Positions 1 through 8,877 are shown, counted from the first letter of the stretch. The stretch: DNA of 64,000 bases from Alcanivoracaceae bacterium (GCA_016744455.1 JADGEI010000001.1:1-64000), one strand, 5' to 3'. Translations and numbers: made by a program. Notes: a model not told the origin generated them from the letters alone.

Positions 1-328
1 GACGATTTTTAAAGCTGGATTATTGAAAAAAAATCACTAATGGCTGAAAATGTCAAAATCACAATCGAGTTAAAAATTAGTTATGAATATGGCTCTTGTT
101 TGTTAGTTTAAATTCATTATCGAGTTGCGTGCATTTTTGATTCGTTTTAGAAAAGCATATTCTACTACTTATTACGTATGAAAATTTGTTTTAATTGGTG
201 CTTTTATTTTTCAATACTATCACCAAAAATTTAGTTCATACTATTTTTATAAAGGCTTGATTTATTAGTTTTAATTTAAGTTTAATAAGAGTACAATTGG
301 CGTGATTTTAACTACATGGGGGAAAAAA
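1..328. other. Gene-free stretch before the cytochrome c peroxidase gene
   Basis: I see no convincing gene here. All frames are broken by stops and the sequence is very AT-rich. A possible promoter for the next gene is TTGATT at 257-262, an 18-base spacer, and TTTAAT at 281-286. It is a weak match and is given only as a candidate. A few residues readable at the left edge could be the tail of a gene outside the window, but this cannot be tested from here. Confidence 0.4.
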
Positions 329-1816
329 ATGAATAAGTTTTCATTATTAATTGTTATGATTTTATCACTATCGATAAATGTAAATGCAGAGAGAAATATT
401 GTAGACAAGGCGGCCTATTTAAAGCATAAAGGTGAGGTTGAACTAAAAGTAAGCAATCAAAGTTTATCTAAATCTATGCGTAGATTTGCTCATAGCAGGA
501 TAAAACAAAAAGTGACTCAAAATACATTGGATCAATTGCCACCTGCAGTTACTGATAATGATTTTGATATTCACCCCGAAAATAAAGTTGAATTGGGTAA
601 ACTGTTGTTTTTCGATAAGATTTTAAGTGGCAATCAAAATGATTCCTGTGCTACGTGTCACCATCCATTTGCATGGAGTGGTGATGGTTTGTCTTTGCCT
701 ATAGGTGAAGGTGGTGATGGTATCGGTGTAACTAGAACTACTGGTTATTTGGATACTGAAGTTCATGAACGAGTACCTCGAAATGCACCACAGATATTTA
801 ACTTAGGTGCAAAATCATTTGATGTTATGTTTCATGATGGTCGAGTGCGTAGTGACGAATCACAGCCTAGCGGTTTCTTAACACCAGCAGGAGATGACTT
901 TCCGATGGGGCTTGATAACCCACTGGCTGCACAAGCCATGTTTCCAGTAACATCAGGTGCAGAAATGGCAGGGCAAGTTGGAGAAAATTCAGTAGCGGAT
1001 GCAACGTCTATAGGTGATTTAGTGGGTGAAAATGGTGTATGGAACCAATTGGCTGAACGTATACAAGGCATAGAGTCTTATGTTGAATTGTTTATAGATG
1101 TATATGCTGATGTTAGTTCAGCTGATGATATCACAATGGTACATATTGCCAATGCAATCGGTGCTTTTGAGGGTGATATATGGCGTGCTGATAATTCTGC
1201 CTTTGATAAATTTTTACGCGGCGAAGAAGGAGCTATGAGTCCTAATCAAATTGCTGGAATGAATTTGTTTTATGGTAAAGCAAATTGTGTACAATGTCAT
1301 AGTGGTCAATTCTTAACCTCCAATGAATTTAAATCAATCGGTATGCCGCAAATTGGTCCAGGTAAAGGTGACAATTTACCAGGATTCAGAGATGGTTTAG
1401 ATGACTTCGGTCGTGAAAGGGAAACAGGTGACATTGCAGATAGGTATAAGTTTAGAGTCCCATCTATACGAAATGCATTGCTTACAGGGCCTTGGGGTCA
1501 TGCGGGGGCCTATAACGATTTAAGAACTGTTATCAAGCACCATTTAAACCCAGTTGAAGCATTAGAGAATTATGACCAAAGCCAGGTGATATTACCTTAC
1601 CGTAGAGATTTAAGTGCGTTAGATTTTGCTGTGATGAATGACGAGTATTCTCGCAATTCATTATTATCAAATTTAGACATTGAAAATATTAGTTTAACCG
1701 AAGAAGAGATTGATAGGCTAATGGATTTTATGGATGCAGTAACTGATCGTAAGAGTATTGATTTAAGAACAGATGTGCCAGCAAAAGTCCCAAGTGGGCT
1801 ACCAGTTTTTGATTGA
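329..1816 (+). CDS. Di-heme cytochrome c peroxidase (CCP/MauG family), exported
   Basis: The protein is about 495 residues from the ATG at 329, which I prefer over the GTG at 302. The ATG is preceded by a GGGGGA ribosome site and begins a clean signal peptide ending near residue 20 (VNA/ER). Two heme c sites are visible: CATCH at residues 107-111 and CVQCH at 320-324, the spacing expected of bacterial di-heme peroxidases. The family reduces H2O2 in the periplasm with electrons from small cytochromes, although MauG-like members oxidise other substrates. It is longer than classical CcpA (about 330 residues), with an extended N-terminal part and an insertion between the hemes, so the exact substrate is open. 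It appears to be transcribed alone. The class is secure, the substrate is not. Confidence 0.88.
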   Translation: MNKFSLLIVMILSLSINVNAERNIVDKAAYLKHKGEVELKVSNQSLSKSMRRFAHSRIKQKVTQNTLDQLPPAVTDNDFDIHPENKVELGKLLFFDKILSGNQNDSCATCHHPFAWSGDGLSLPIGEGGDGIGVTRTTGYLDTEVHERVPRNAPQIFNLGAKSFDVMFHDGRVRSDESQPSGFLTPAGDDFPMGLDNPLAAQAMFPVTSGAEMAGQVGENSVADATSIGDLVGENGVWNQLAERIQGIESYVELFIDVYADVSSADDITMVHIANAIGAFEGDIWRADNSAFDKFLRGEEGAMSPNQIAGMNLFYGKANCVQCHSGQFLTSNEFKSIGMPQIGPGKGDNLPGFRDGLDDFGRERETGDIADRYKFRVPSIRNALLTGPWGHAGAYNDLRTVIKHHLNPVEALENYDQSQVILPYRRDLSALDFAVMNDEYSRNSLLSNLDIENISLTEEEIDRLMDFMDAVTDRKSIDLRTDVPAKVPSGLPVFD

Positions 1817-1831
1817 TTTTTAATTTGCTTG

Positions 1832-1856
1832 TTAGGCAGGCCATTTGCCTGCCTAA
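1832..1856 (+). terminator. Hairpin after the peroxidase gene, possible terminator
   Basis: TTAGGCAGGC at 1832-1841 pairs perfectly with GCCTGCCTAA at 1847-1856 around a 5-base loop. The stem is strong and GC-rich in otherwise AT-rich DNA and starts 16 bases after the stop codon. It is followed by an A-run rather than a T-run, so it is not a textbook intrinsic terminator. It may protect the 3' end or stop transcription imperfectly. Confidence 0.5.
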
Positions 1857-1895
1857 TAAAAAAAGTTTATAGGAAGACATTTAATACAGTTTGAA

Positions 1896-1917
1896 TTGCA
1901 AATGCATTCATTTGCAA
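1896..1917. repeat. Inverted repeat TTGCAAATG-CATT-CATTTGCAA
   Basis: A perfect 9-base inverted repeat with a 4-base centre sits between the peroxidase hairpin and the convergent MATE gene. No T-run follows on either strand. It could be an operator-like site or a chance hairpin in AT-rich DNA. Confidence 0.4.
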
Positions 1918-2020
1918 AATATAAACTAAATTGTGTTAGAAATATTAGGTTGGACTTTAATTTAAATTTATTAAGCATTTCAAAAGAGAAATGTTTTTTA
2001 TAACCTATTTTACCTCTACT

Positions 2021-3286
2021 TCACAACATTTGTTGAGTTGTTTTCGGGTATACCAATACATGAGTAATGAGCTTAACTATAAGAATATAATTCACAATAG
2101 AAGGGAGTAGTAATTGCCTTAAAATGCCCACCACTAATGGGAAATTGGGTTGCTTAATGGCTTGTAAAACTGCTACACAGGTAAAGATCATGACATAGCC
2201 ATAAAAAGCCATTGCGTCTGCACGTAGATAAAGTGAACCTGTTGCAATGATTTTTTCATTGTCTGTAAAAAATCCCATTAACAACGGGCCTGTGAAGATC
2301 ATAATTGGTATAAATACTAATGAAATAAAAAAGCCAACCTTTAAGGTTTGTCCAAAGGTTTTTTGAATTCTATCAAATGCTTGGATGCCAAAATTTTGAC
2401 CTACTAAAGCCATGACGGCAGAACTTAATCCGAGCACTGGCAATAGCAAAACTTGCTCAATTCTCACAGCGACTGAATACCCTGCAATCGCTTCACTTCC
2501 AAAACGGCCGATGAAGGCAATAATGATGAAAGCACCAATAATAATGGTTAAAAAATTAAAGCTAGAAGGAATGATTTGTTTAAGACAAGCTTTCCAATAT
2601 TGAAAATTAAAATTTGGCCAGCTATACACTTGGGTTTTTTGTTTCAATGCAATAAATAAGTATATTGCAGAACTAACTTTTATAATCACAGTTGCCAAAG
2701 CGAGGCCTTTGATGCCCATGCCAAATTGAAAAGTTAATAGTGGATTAAGAACAAGATTTCCAAAGAATCCCACTATTAACACATTTCTAAAAATAACCGT
2801 ATTTCCCATCGCAATTAAAGCTCCAGCATAAACACTACTAACTGCATAAGCTCCGTTGCCTAAAATGATGATATACAAATAATCCCACGCTTCAGATTTA
2901 GCCATTGAATCTTTGCTCAATAAATCCATCAAGACGTCAGCAAAAAAAACTCCCAATATAAGAATTAAAATTGACATAATTAAACCAATGCCAACACAGT
3001 TTGCAATCCACGAATTTACTTTTGAATGTTTTTTACTGGCATAATCAGGTGCTACCATTGCCGAGGTTCCACTTTGTAAGCCAATAGTAATAGCTATCAA
3101 TAGAATGAAAACAATGCTTGCCAATGAAAGCCCAACCAAAGCATTATCGGAAATCATTCCAGCAAACCAGTTGTCAGTAAGGTTATATAAAGTATCAAAC
3201 ATCATTCCCATTGAGGCAGGTATAGCTAATTTAATTAAATGTGATTTGATAGGGCCTTGTGTCAGATCATTTTGTTGTTGTGACAT
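2021..3286 (-). CDS. MATE family efflux transporter, C-terminus probably damaged
   Basis: This 421-residue polytopic membrane protein matches the MATE (multi-antimicrobial extrusion, DinF/NorM-like) family. It has the N-terminal TQGPI...LAIP segment, a repeated pattern of hydrophobic helices, and a second-half start near GRFGSEAIAGYSVAVR. Members export cationic drugs or toxic organics by Na+ or H+ antiport. The last helix is odd: after NYILIVKL the frame ends in VYPKTTQQML. Another minus-strand frame reads YWYTRKQLNK and continues to a stop at 2005-2007, which looks like a normal MATE tail. About 20-25 residues also seem to be missing at that point. A small deletion with frameshift is the simplest reading. 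The protein may be nonfunctional or simply shortened. The family call is firm. Confidence 0.85.
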   Translation of the reverse strand: MSQQQNDLTQGPIKSHLIKLAIPASMGMMFDTLYNLTDNWFAGMISDNALVGLSLASIVFILLIAITIGLQSGTSAMVAPDYASKKHSKVNSWIANCVGIGLIMSILILILGVFFADVLMDLLSKDSMAKSEAWDYLYIIILGNGAYAVSSVYAGALIAMGNTVIFRNVLIVGFFGNLVLNPLLTFQFGMGIKGLALATVIIKVSSAIYLFIALKQKTQVYSWPNFNFQYWKACLKQIIPSSFNFLTIIIGAFIIIAFIGRFGSEAIAGYSVAVRIEQVLLLPVLGLSSAVMALVGQNFGIQAFDRIQKTFGQTLKVGFFISLVFIPIMIFTGPLLMGFFTDNEKIIATGSLYLRADAMAFYGYVMIFTCVAVLQAIKQPNFPLVVGILRQLLLPSIVNYILIVKLITHVLVYPKTTQQML

Positions 3287-3362
3287 GAATTTTCACATAT
3301 TAAAAAATACCATTATACAACTGTAGTCACTGAAATCAGGGATATTTAAAAATTATTAGTTA

Positions 3363-3383
3363 TATTATACCGACTGGTTAATA
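3363..3383. repeat. Dispersed repeat copy 1 (TATTATACCG...GGTTAATA)
   Basis: TATTATACCGACTGGTTAATA resembles two other intergenic sites at 7452-7472 and 43069-43089. All three share TATTATACCG and a TTAAT end. This copy lies between the divergent MATE and AlkB genes, just before the insertion sequence. Function unknown. Confidence 0.4.
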
Positions 3384-3411
3384 ACTATAAAAATTGTACT
3401 CCACTCTTTGT

Positions 3412-3419
3412 AAAATCAC
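3412..3419. repeat. Left target-site duplication of the insertion sequence
   Basis: AAAATCAC here is repeated exactly at 4855-4862, immediately outside the two terminal inverted repeats. An 8-base duplication fits a cut-and-paste DDE transposase of the IS4 type and marks a single, fairly recent insertion. Confidence 0.85.
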
Positions 3420-3439
3420 CTAACCTCTCCCCATTTTTT
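3420..3439 (+). repeat. Left terminal inverted repeat of the IS
   Basis: CTAACCTCTCCCCATTTTTT, 20 bases, is an exact reverse complement of the right end at 4835-4854. Confidence 0.92.
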
Positions 3440-3562
3440 AAGTTGAAAGCTATGTAAGTGTTTGAAAAACAGACAAAAAAAGAAGTTTTAACAAAGGAAA
3501 CAGGGTTCAACTTTTGATATAATGGTTTTAGCATAAACTATTGATATTAAAAGAGAACCCAT

Positions 3563-4834
3563 ATGAGAAATGATAGCAAAGAACGTAACAAATGGAAAGT
3601 AAGAATCGTTGATAGCATCAATAAAGTTTCAAACTTGATAACAAAACCTCAACATAAACTCATGAACGAGGTTATATTTGGCATACTTGGCAGTGGTTCA
3701 GTACAGATTTCCAAAATATGTCGCACGCTCAAAGAGCCAACACGACTACATCACACAATGAAAAGACTATCACGAATGCTTGGTAAACATGGACACATTG
3801 CATGGGAAGCTGAAGATTTATTACTTCACAAGATTGTTCCGAAACTAACAGATGATATGGTCATAGGCATAGATCCAGGTGATTTAAACCGCAATGGTAG
3901 TATTAAAAGCGAAAATATTTGCAAAGTCAGAGATGGTGATAAAGGTACTATTGTAAATGGTTATCCACTAATAACAGTAGTAGCTAAGTGTTTAAAAACA
4001 CAAGCCACACTACCACTGCTGACCAGGTTGTTATCCTCAACCACAGCCTCCTACAAAAGTGAGAATAATGACATCATGCAAAGCATGACGCGTGTTAGTG
4101 CTTATTTAAAAGATAGAATTAATCCACTTTGGGTGATTGATCGTGGTGGGGACCGTTCTAAACTTTGGGATTTTTGGATAGAAAACGACTTTCGTATTTG
4201 TGTACGCGCTGTTAATTTACGCTACTGGACGTATTCAAAGGGCTTTGGAACAGCTCAACAAATAGCAAAACGCCTACCTTTAAAGCATTATGGAAAACTA
4301 AAAAAGAGCAATGAAAATACAGTCAAATTTGGAATAACGAAAGTCTATTTGAAAGAACACCCTGATAAAGAACTTTACATGGTGGTTGTTAGGCATGGTA
4401 AACAACAGCCGTTAGTATTGGTTACAACCGATAAAGTCAGAGCTCGCATACAAGGCGAAAAGCTCATTCAATCCTATATGAGTCGCTGGGCATGTGAAGA
4501 AGGATTTCGTTTTTGTAAACAAGGATTTGACTTAGAAGGCGTGCAAGCTAGAAAATTAAATGTCTTACAAAATTTAGTGGCTCTATCTACCTTTGCATGG
4601 GCAATACTGGCAACGCATCAACAAGATGGTAATGTGTTAATAGAAAAAGCCAGAAGGCAGAAACCAAAACACAAATTAACTTTTCCTTATTACACCTTGC
4701 TCAGTGGGCTACAAGCGTTATTTGCTGATGCAAAGACGATTTTTTATGACTGGTGGCGTAAGCCAAAACCTGACAAACGGCCTATTATTGGCGATTTATT
4801 CACACAAAATGGTCAACTAGGGATATTGGCATGA
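3563..4834 (+). CDS. IS4-family transposase
   Basis: The 423-residue protein is a DDE transposase. The first aspartate is in IGIDPGDLN (about D104) and the second in WVIDRGG (about D193). The glutamate is E312 within the IS4 signature Y-x2-R-x3-E-x6-K (Y305, R308, E312, K319). The catalytic triad is complete and the frame is open, so the enzyme should be active. It fills most of the element between the terminal repeats, with 123 bases of leader on the left. Its role is cut-and-paste movement of the element. Confidence 0.93.
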   Translation: MRNDSKERNKWKVRIVDSINKVSNLITKPQHKLMNEVIFGILGSGSVQISKICRTLKEPTRLHHTMKRLSRMLGKHGHIAWEAEDLLLHKIVPKLTDDMVIGIDPGDLNRNGSIKSENICKVRDGDKGTIVNGYPLITVVAKCLKTQATLPLLTRLLSSTTASYKSENNDIMQSMTRVSAYLKDRINPLWVIDRGGDRSKLWDFWIENDFRICVRAVNLRYWTYSKGFGTAQQIAKRLPLKHYGKLKKSNENTVKFGITKVYLKEHPDKELYMVVVRHGKQQPLVLVTTDKVRARIQGEKLIQSYMSRWACEEGFRFCKQGFDLEGVQARKLNVLQNLVALSTFAWAILATHQQDGNVLIEKARRQKPKHKLTFPYYTLLSGLQALFADAKTIFYDWWRKPKPDKRPIIGDLFTQNGQLGILA

Positions 4835-4854
4835 AAAAAATGGGGAGAGGTTAG
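4835..4854 (-). repeat. Right terminal inverted repeat of the IS
   Basis: This is the exact reverse complement of the left end. It begins directly after the transposase stop codon at 4832-4834, so the gene runs right up to the element boundary. Confidence 0.92.
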
Positions 4855-4862
4855 AAAATCAC
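4855..4862. repeat. Right target-site duplication of the insertion sequence
   Basis: AAAATCAC, an exact copy of 3412-3419. The AlkB-type gene starts 37 bases further on. Confidence 0.85.
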
Positions 4863-4899
4863 CTATTGATTTAGTCAATAATGCAGGTAAAATAGCTAA

Positions 4900-5508
4900 A
4901 TGGATATTTTCGGAAACAAACTAGATCAACCGATTAACTTAATCAATAAAAATGGTAATGTTGATTATTACGGAAGCTTAATGAATGAAGTGCAAGCTAA
5001 TAATTATTTTGACAAATTATTGGAATCAATTAGATGGAAGAATGATAAAGCGATAATTTATGGCAAAGAAGTCATAACTAAACGTAAAGTCGCTTGGTAT
5101 GGTGATCAGTCATATAATTATACTTATTCAAACACAACCAAAAGAGCATTGGCATGGACTCAAGAATTGCAGGAATTAAAAACCATGGCTGAGGAAAAAA
5201 CCAATGAAACTTATAACGCCTGTTTACTCAATCTCTATCACAATGGAACTGAAGGAATGACTTGGCACAGTGATGCAGAAAAAGAGTTAAAAGATAATGC
5301 TGCAATTTGCTCGTTAAGTCTTGGGGCTGAAAGAAAATTTTGTTTCAAACACAAACATACAAAAGAAGTTGTTTCACTGGTTTTAAAGCATGGCAGTTGC
5401 TTAGTGATGAAAGGTGCTACACAAAAAAACTGGTTACATAGACTTCCTCCAACTAAAGTACCCAAAAAAGCACGAATAAACCTTACTTTTAGAACAATAA
5501 ATGGATAA
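4900..5508 (+). CDS. AlkB-type 2-oxoglutarate/Fe(II) dioxygenase
   Basis: A 202-residue protein of the AlkB family, which oxidatively removes alkyl lesions such as 1-methyladenine and 3-methylcytosine from DNA or RNA, using Fe(II), O2 and 2-oxoglutarate. The iron ligands are visible: H123 and D125 in the WHSD motif and H180 in WLHRLP. The 2-oxoglutarate and substrate arginines are in ARINLTFR (R192, R198). The N-LY-N-G-M-WHSD context matches the short ALKBH2/3-like bacterial group rather than the Ada-linked E. coli AlkB. It is monocistronic. The insertion sequence ends 45 bases before its start codon and may have altered its promoter; TTGATT at 4866 with TAAAAT 16 bases later is a possible remaining one, but it leaves almost no leader. 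Confidence 0.88.
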   Translation: MDIFGNKLDQPINLINKNGNVDYYGSLMNEVQANNYFDKLLESIRWKNDKAIIYGKEVITKRKVAWYGDQSYNYTYSNTTKRALAWTQELQELKTMAEEKTNETYNACLLNLYHNGTEGMTWHSDAEKELKDNAAICSLSLGAERKFCFKHKHTKEVVSLVLKHGSCLVMKGATQKNWLHRLPPTKVPKKARINLTFRTING

Positions 5509-5600
5509 AAAATAAAACTCATGTGTAAATGATAGAATATTTCTTTCAACTACAAGACTTTCTGTTTAATATATATTTTTCCCTTATATCAAATCACACT

Positions 5601-7367
5601 ATGTCATCAATTCGTTTCATTACATTATCCATTTTCATGCTACTAACCTTATGTTGCAATAATGCTGCTGCACAAAATTTAACAACAATTAAGTCTATAC
5701 AAGGATTTAATGCACACAGTCCAATGGTTGGTAAGAACGTGACAGTTAAAGGAATTGTAACGGCAAATTTTCAAGAAGAAAAAAGTTTTTCTGGTTTTTT
5801 TATACAATCACAATCAGTCACAAAAAAGACCAAAGGTTCTAGTGGAATCTTTGTTTATGAAAGTCGAAAAAAAGTTGCAGTTGGAGACTTAATACGATTA
5901 TCCGGAGAGGTTTCTGAACATAATGATGTGACTCAAATTTCTAAGATAAAATTTGTTGAAATTTTAAAAACAAAACAAAAGTTACCAAAAGCCATCCCTC
6001 TTGATTTACCTCTTAATGGCTTCAATCTTGAAAACCTTGAAGGCATGCGTGTTACATTGAAAAAACCGGCTATTATTTCTGATCATTATAATTACATTAA
6101 ATACGGCGAAATAGTTGTTTCATCGCAACTATTAATGACACCAACAAATAGTGTAAAACCTGGTAAACAGGCTAAGCTCAAAAAACAACAGAATGAGAGT
6201 GATAGGTTGCTGATTGATGATGGTAACTTTAATCAATTTCCAAATTACAGAAAAATTAACACACAAACTCCGATTAATATCGGAGCTAAAATCCAAGTCG
6301 AAGGCATAATGCATTATGCCTTCGATCATTACAGAATAGAGCCAACCAAATCTATTGAGTTTTTCGATTCGGCCTATAAAAAACAGTCTAAACCTACAGA
6401 AATTAAAGGCAAGGTAAAAATAGCTAGTTTCAATGTAAAAAATTATTTCACTACATTAGATAACGGAAAAGCCATCTGTGGACCTAAGGTAAATTTTGAT
6501 TGCCGAGGTGCTGATTCCTACAAAGAATTTAAACGTCAACAAGACAAGTTGGTTCATGCCATTAATACTGCAGATGCGGATGTCTTTGCTCTTCAAGAAT
6601 TAGAAAACAATAGACGCTCTCTGAAATCCTTGGTTATTGCATTAAACAAAGACAAGCAAAATAAAACTTGGCACTACATTAAGACTGGATCGTTGGGCGA
6701 AGATGTTATTCGTGTTGGTTTAATCTATCAGAAAGAAAAAATTACCCCAATAGGGAAGTTTAAAGTATTAAATCCAAAAGTGATGGCAGATTTTGAAGCC
6801 GACAAGAACAGAGATGTTTTATTACAAACCTTTAAAGACTTGGAAAACAATACATTCAATATCGCCGTGTTACATTTAAAATCAAAACGCTGTTCGGATG
6901 CTATTGATGAAGATTTGGATCAAGGAGATGGCCAAGGGTGTTACAATGCTAGTCGTGTTAAAGTGGCGCAGCAAATCAGCGATTGGTTAAAGCAAGATCC
7001 TACTAATCAGGAAGCACAGCCTACTATTGTACTTGGTGACTTTAATTCATACACAAAAGAAGATCCAATCACATTTTTAGGTGAAAATGGTTTTATAAAT
7101 TTAGCCAATAATTTTTTAACAGCAACTCATTGGACTAGTGTTTTTAGAGGCGAAGTTGGCTCGATTGACCATGTTTTAACGAATAAAACCGCTCATAAAG
7201 CAGCCCAAGGCTTAACCCAATGGCATATCAATACACTAGTACCTGGATGGTTTGATTACAATCTCGAAAATTTGTTCAAATCAAAAACAAAGCCCAAAAG
7301 CTATTACAACACGGGTCCATTTGCATCATCCGATCATGATATGATCATCGCAGGTTTTACATTTTAG
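5601..7367 (+). CDS. Secreted endonuclease/exonuclease/phosphatase-family nuclease (ExeM/NucH-like)
   Basis: The likely start is the ATG at 5601, giving 588 residues with a signal peptide cut near residue 24 (AAA/Q); the upstream extension to 5529 has no signal character. The N-terminal third looks like the OB-type nucleic-acid-binding region of extracellular nucleases (KNVTVKGIVT...SGFFIQ). From about residue 270 an EEP domain follows, with catalytic landmarks FNVKNYF, QELENN (about 331), LGDFNSY (about 478) and SSDHDMI (about 576). Such enzymes degrade extracellular DNA for nutrients or biofilm remodelling. No sorting signal is seen at the C-terminus. It lies 92 bases after the AlkB-type gene on the same strand. 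A 28-base perfect palindrome lies inside the gene. Confidence 0.85.
   Translation: MSSIRFITLSIFMLLTLCCNNAAAQNLTTIKSIQGFNAHSPMVGKNVTVKGIVTANFQEEKSFSGFFIQSQSVTKKTKGSSGIFVYESRKKVAVGDLIRLSGEVSEHNDVTQISKIKFVEILKTKQKLPKAIPLDLPLNGFNLENLEGMRVTLKKPAIISDHYNYIKYGEIVVSSQLLMTPTNSVKPGKQAKLKKQQNESDRLLIDDGNFNQFPNYRKINTQTPINIGAKIQVEGIMHYAFDHYRIEPTKSIEFFDSAYKKQSKPTEIKGKVKIASFNVKNYFTTLDNGKAICGPKVNFDCRGADSYKEFKRQQDKLVHAINTADADVFALQELENNRRSLKSLVIALNKDKQNKTWHYIKTGSLGEDVIRVGLIYQKEKITPIGKFKVLNPKVMADFEADKNRDVLLQTFKDLENNTFNIAVLHLKSKRCSDAIDEDLDQGDGQGCYNASRVKVAQQISDWLKQDPTNQEAQPTIVLGDFNSYTKEDPITFLGENGFINLANNFLTATHWTSVFRGEVGSIDHVLTNKTAHKAAQGLTQWHINTLVPGWFDYNLENLFKSKTKPKSYYNTGPFASSDHDMIIAGFTF
6298..6325. repeat. Perfect 28-base palindrome inside the nuclease gene
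   Basis: The half-site TCGAAGGCATAATG at 6298-6311 is followed at once by its reverse complement with no spacer. It encodes part of VEGIMHYAFDH in frame. A palindrome this long is not expected by chance in a 64-kb window. It could form a cruciform or a strong mRNA hairpin. Confidence 0.85.
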
Positions 7368-7451
7368 AATGAAATTAATAATGTTTTCATAACCATTTCA
7401 ATCAAAAGACAATAAGACATATGTATAGTTAAAATAACTCTATTACCTTAG

Positions 7452-7472
7452 TATTATACCGCTGGATTAATA
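7452..7472. repeat. Dispersed repeat copy 2 (TATTATACCG...TTAATA)
   Basis: TATTATACCGCTGGATTAATA resembles 3363-3383 and 43069-43089. It lies in the 262-base gap between the convergent nuclease and M28 peptidase genes. Confidence 0.4.
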
Positions 7473-7629
7473 TATAAATTTTTGAACCTGATTTCATTGG
7501 GTTAATTAGGTTTTTGTAAGAGATTGTTGGGAATGATAATGACATTGATTTATTTGATATAAAGTAACCTGTTACACTAAATAGCCTCAACAAACTTGTG
7601 AATCGTTTTTTTTTAATGAGGAATGTGCC

Positions 7630-8877
7630 TTAATTTTCAAACCCATTATTGAAAACAACATTAGCATCTACTTGAATTTCTGCTAATTCTGCCAAACTAG
7701 CCATATTGGTTTTTAAAATATATTCGCCTTGATCTAGGTTGAGGTTTTCTGGGAGGTCATTGCTTTGGTGGTAAGCTGGATAGATGTTCCAATCATCATC
7801 AATGGATAAAATACCATGCATGTTGTTATTAATATATGGCATATGATCTGAACCAAATGGGTTGGTGCTCATAAAAACTGTTAAATTTGGTGCGTAAGTT
7901 GCAGCATTTTGGGCGAGAATGTCCATCAACCATTGGTTTGCAGAGGAAGTTTCTAACAGCAATTCATGTTGCGAATTACTGGTATAGCCAATCATATCCA
8001 TAGTGAGAGCGGCCTTAACTTTTGTTTGGTCGCCATTGTTTATAATTGAATTCACATGGAAGTTGCTGCCTATTAATCCTTGTTCTTCACCAGAGTAACA
8101 AATAAATATTATGGTATTGTTAAATTGGAATTGACTAGCCACCCGTGCCATTTCTAATACGCCTGCACATCCACTGGCATTATCAACTGCTCCAGGAGCA
8201 GTCCCAGATGAAGGAATTGAATCCATATGCGCACCAACTACATACCAATTATCTGGCGTACTACTACCTGGTTGAATGCCAATTATATTGTTTGTAAAAT
8301 TGCCAGAGACAGTAAAAATTTGAGTAGATGTTTGTAATGAAAGAGAATTAAATTGGCCTTCTATCCAAGACATTGCTGAATTATTTCCAGTACTACCTGA
8401 TTTTCTATCCCACGAAGATAATGTAACAACACTCGTCATCCATCTGTCTTTATCAATCATGTTTACCGCTTGTTGTTGAGTTGTGTTGATGGATTTTTTA
8501 TGTATATTAGGTTTGTCGTAATGTTTGATAGTTTTAAATTGATCAAGTGTCAGTATGTCAATATGACCGCAATGGTGCTGTTTACAGTCAATTTTTTCAG
8601 AAATCAAATGGTAACCATGAGAACTTGCTAATACTTTGATGGACCCTAGTTCGTTTTTATGTGCACGAATAATTTTTAATTCTTTTTTGTTAAATAAGGA
8701 ATAGTGATTTTTGTAATCATTTTTGCAATGTAATGTTTTATTATTGAAAATATAGTTGCTTGTAGTACCTTGTAAATCAGATGAATTGTTTGTTAGATAG
8801 CATTGATTTGCTTGGACAGTTTTGCAGTAAATTGTCAAAACTAAGATATGTAAAATAAGTTTCATGAAAGTAAACAT
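7630..8877 (-). CDS. Secreted M28-family metallopeptidase (aminopeptidase)
   Basis: The 415-residue protein has a signal peptide; Met5 (8865) is an equally possible start and neither has a good ribosome site. A pro-region of about 130 residues precedes the M28 domain. The zinc ligands and catalytic residues are all visible: H217 and D219 (VGAHMDS), D232 (AVDNASG), E264/E265 (YSGEEQG), D294 (TMDMIG) and H345 (GSDHMP). M28 enzymes are co-catalytic zinc aminopeptidases that release N-terminal amino acids outside the cell. The extreme C-terminus is VFNNGFEN, like the short GFE tails seen on many exported proteins of Marinicella and some Xanthomonadales, whose role I cannot state. It converges on the nuclease gene. 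Confidence 0.88.
   Translation of the reverse strand: MFTFMKLILHILVLTIYCKTVQANQCYLTNNSSDLQGTTSNYIFNNKTLHCKNDYKNHYSLFNKKELKIIRAHKNELGSIKVLASSHGYHLISEKIDCKQHHCGHIDILTLDQFKTIKHYDKPNIHKKSINTTQQQAVNMIDKDRWMTSVVTLSSWDRKSGSTGNNSAMSWIEGQFNSLSLQTSTQIFTVSGNFTNNIIGIQPGSSTPDNWYVVGAHMDSIPSSGTAPGAVDNASGCAGVLEMARVASQFQFNNTIIFICYSGEEQGLIGSNFHVNSIINNGDQTKVKAALTMDMIGYTSNSQHELLLETSSANQWLMDILAQNAATYAPNLTVFMSTNPFGSDHMPYINNNMHGILSIDDDWNIYPAYHQSNDLPENLNLDQGEYILKTNMASLAELAEIQVDANVVFNNGFEN

Larger units (their letters stand above)
3420..4854 (+). mobile_element. Complete IS4-family insertion sequence, 1435 bp
   Basis: The element is bounded by a perfect 20-base inverted repeat, CTAACCTCTCCCCATTTTTT at 3420-3439 and its reverse complement at 4835-4854, and flanked by an 8-base direct repeat AAAATCAC. 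It carries one intact transposase gene and nothing else. Perfect ends, an exact target duplication and an uninterrupted reading frame suggest recent movement. Removing the element and one repeat restores a continuous sequence in front of the AlkB-type gene, so it landed in that gene's upstream region. The IS4 assignment rests on the Y-R-E-K signature of the transposase; the subgroup is not determined. Confidence 0.93.
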
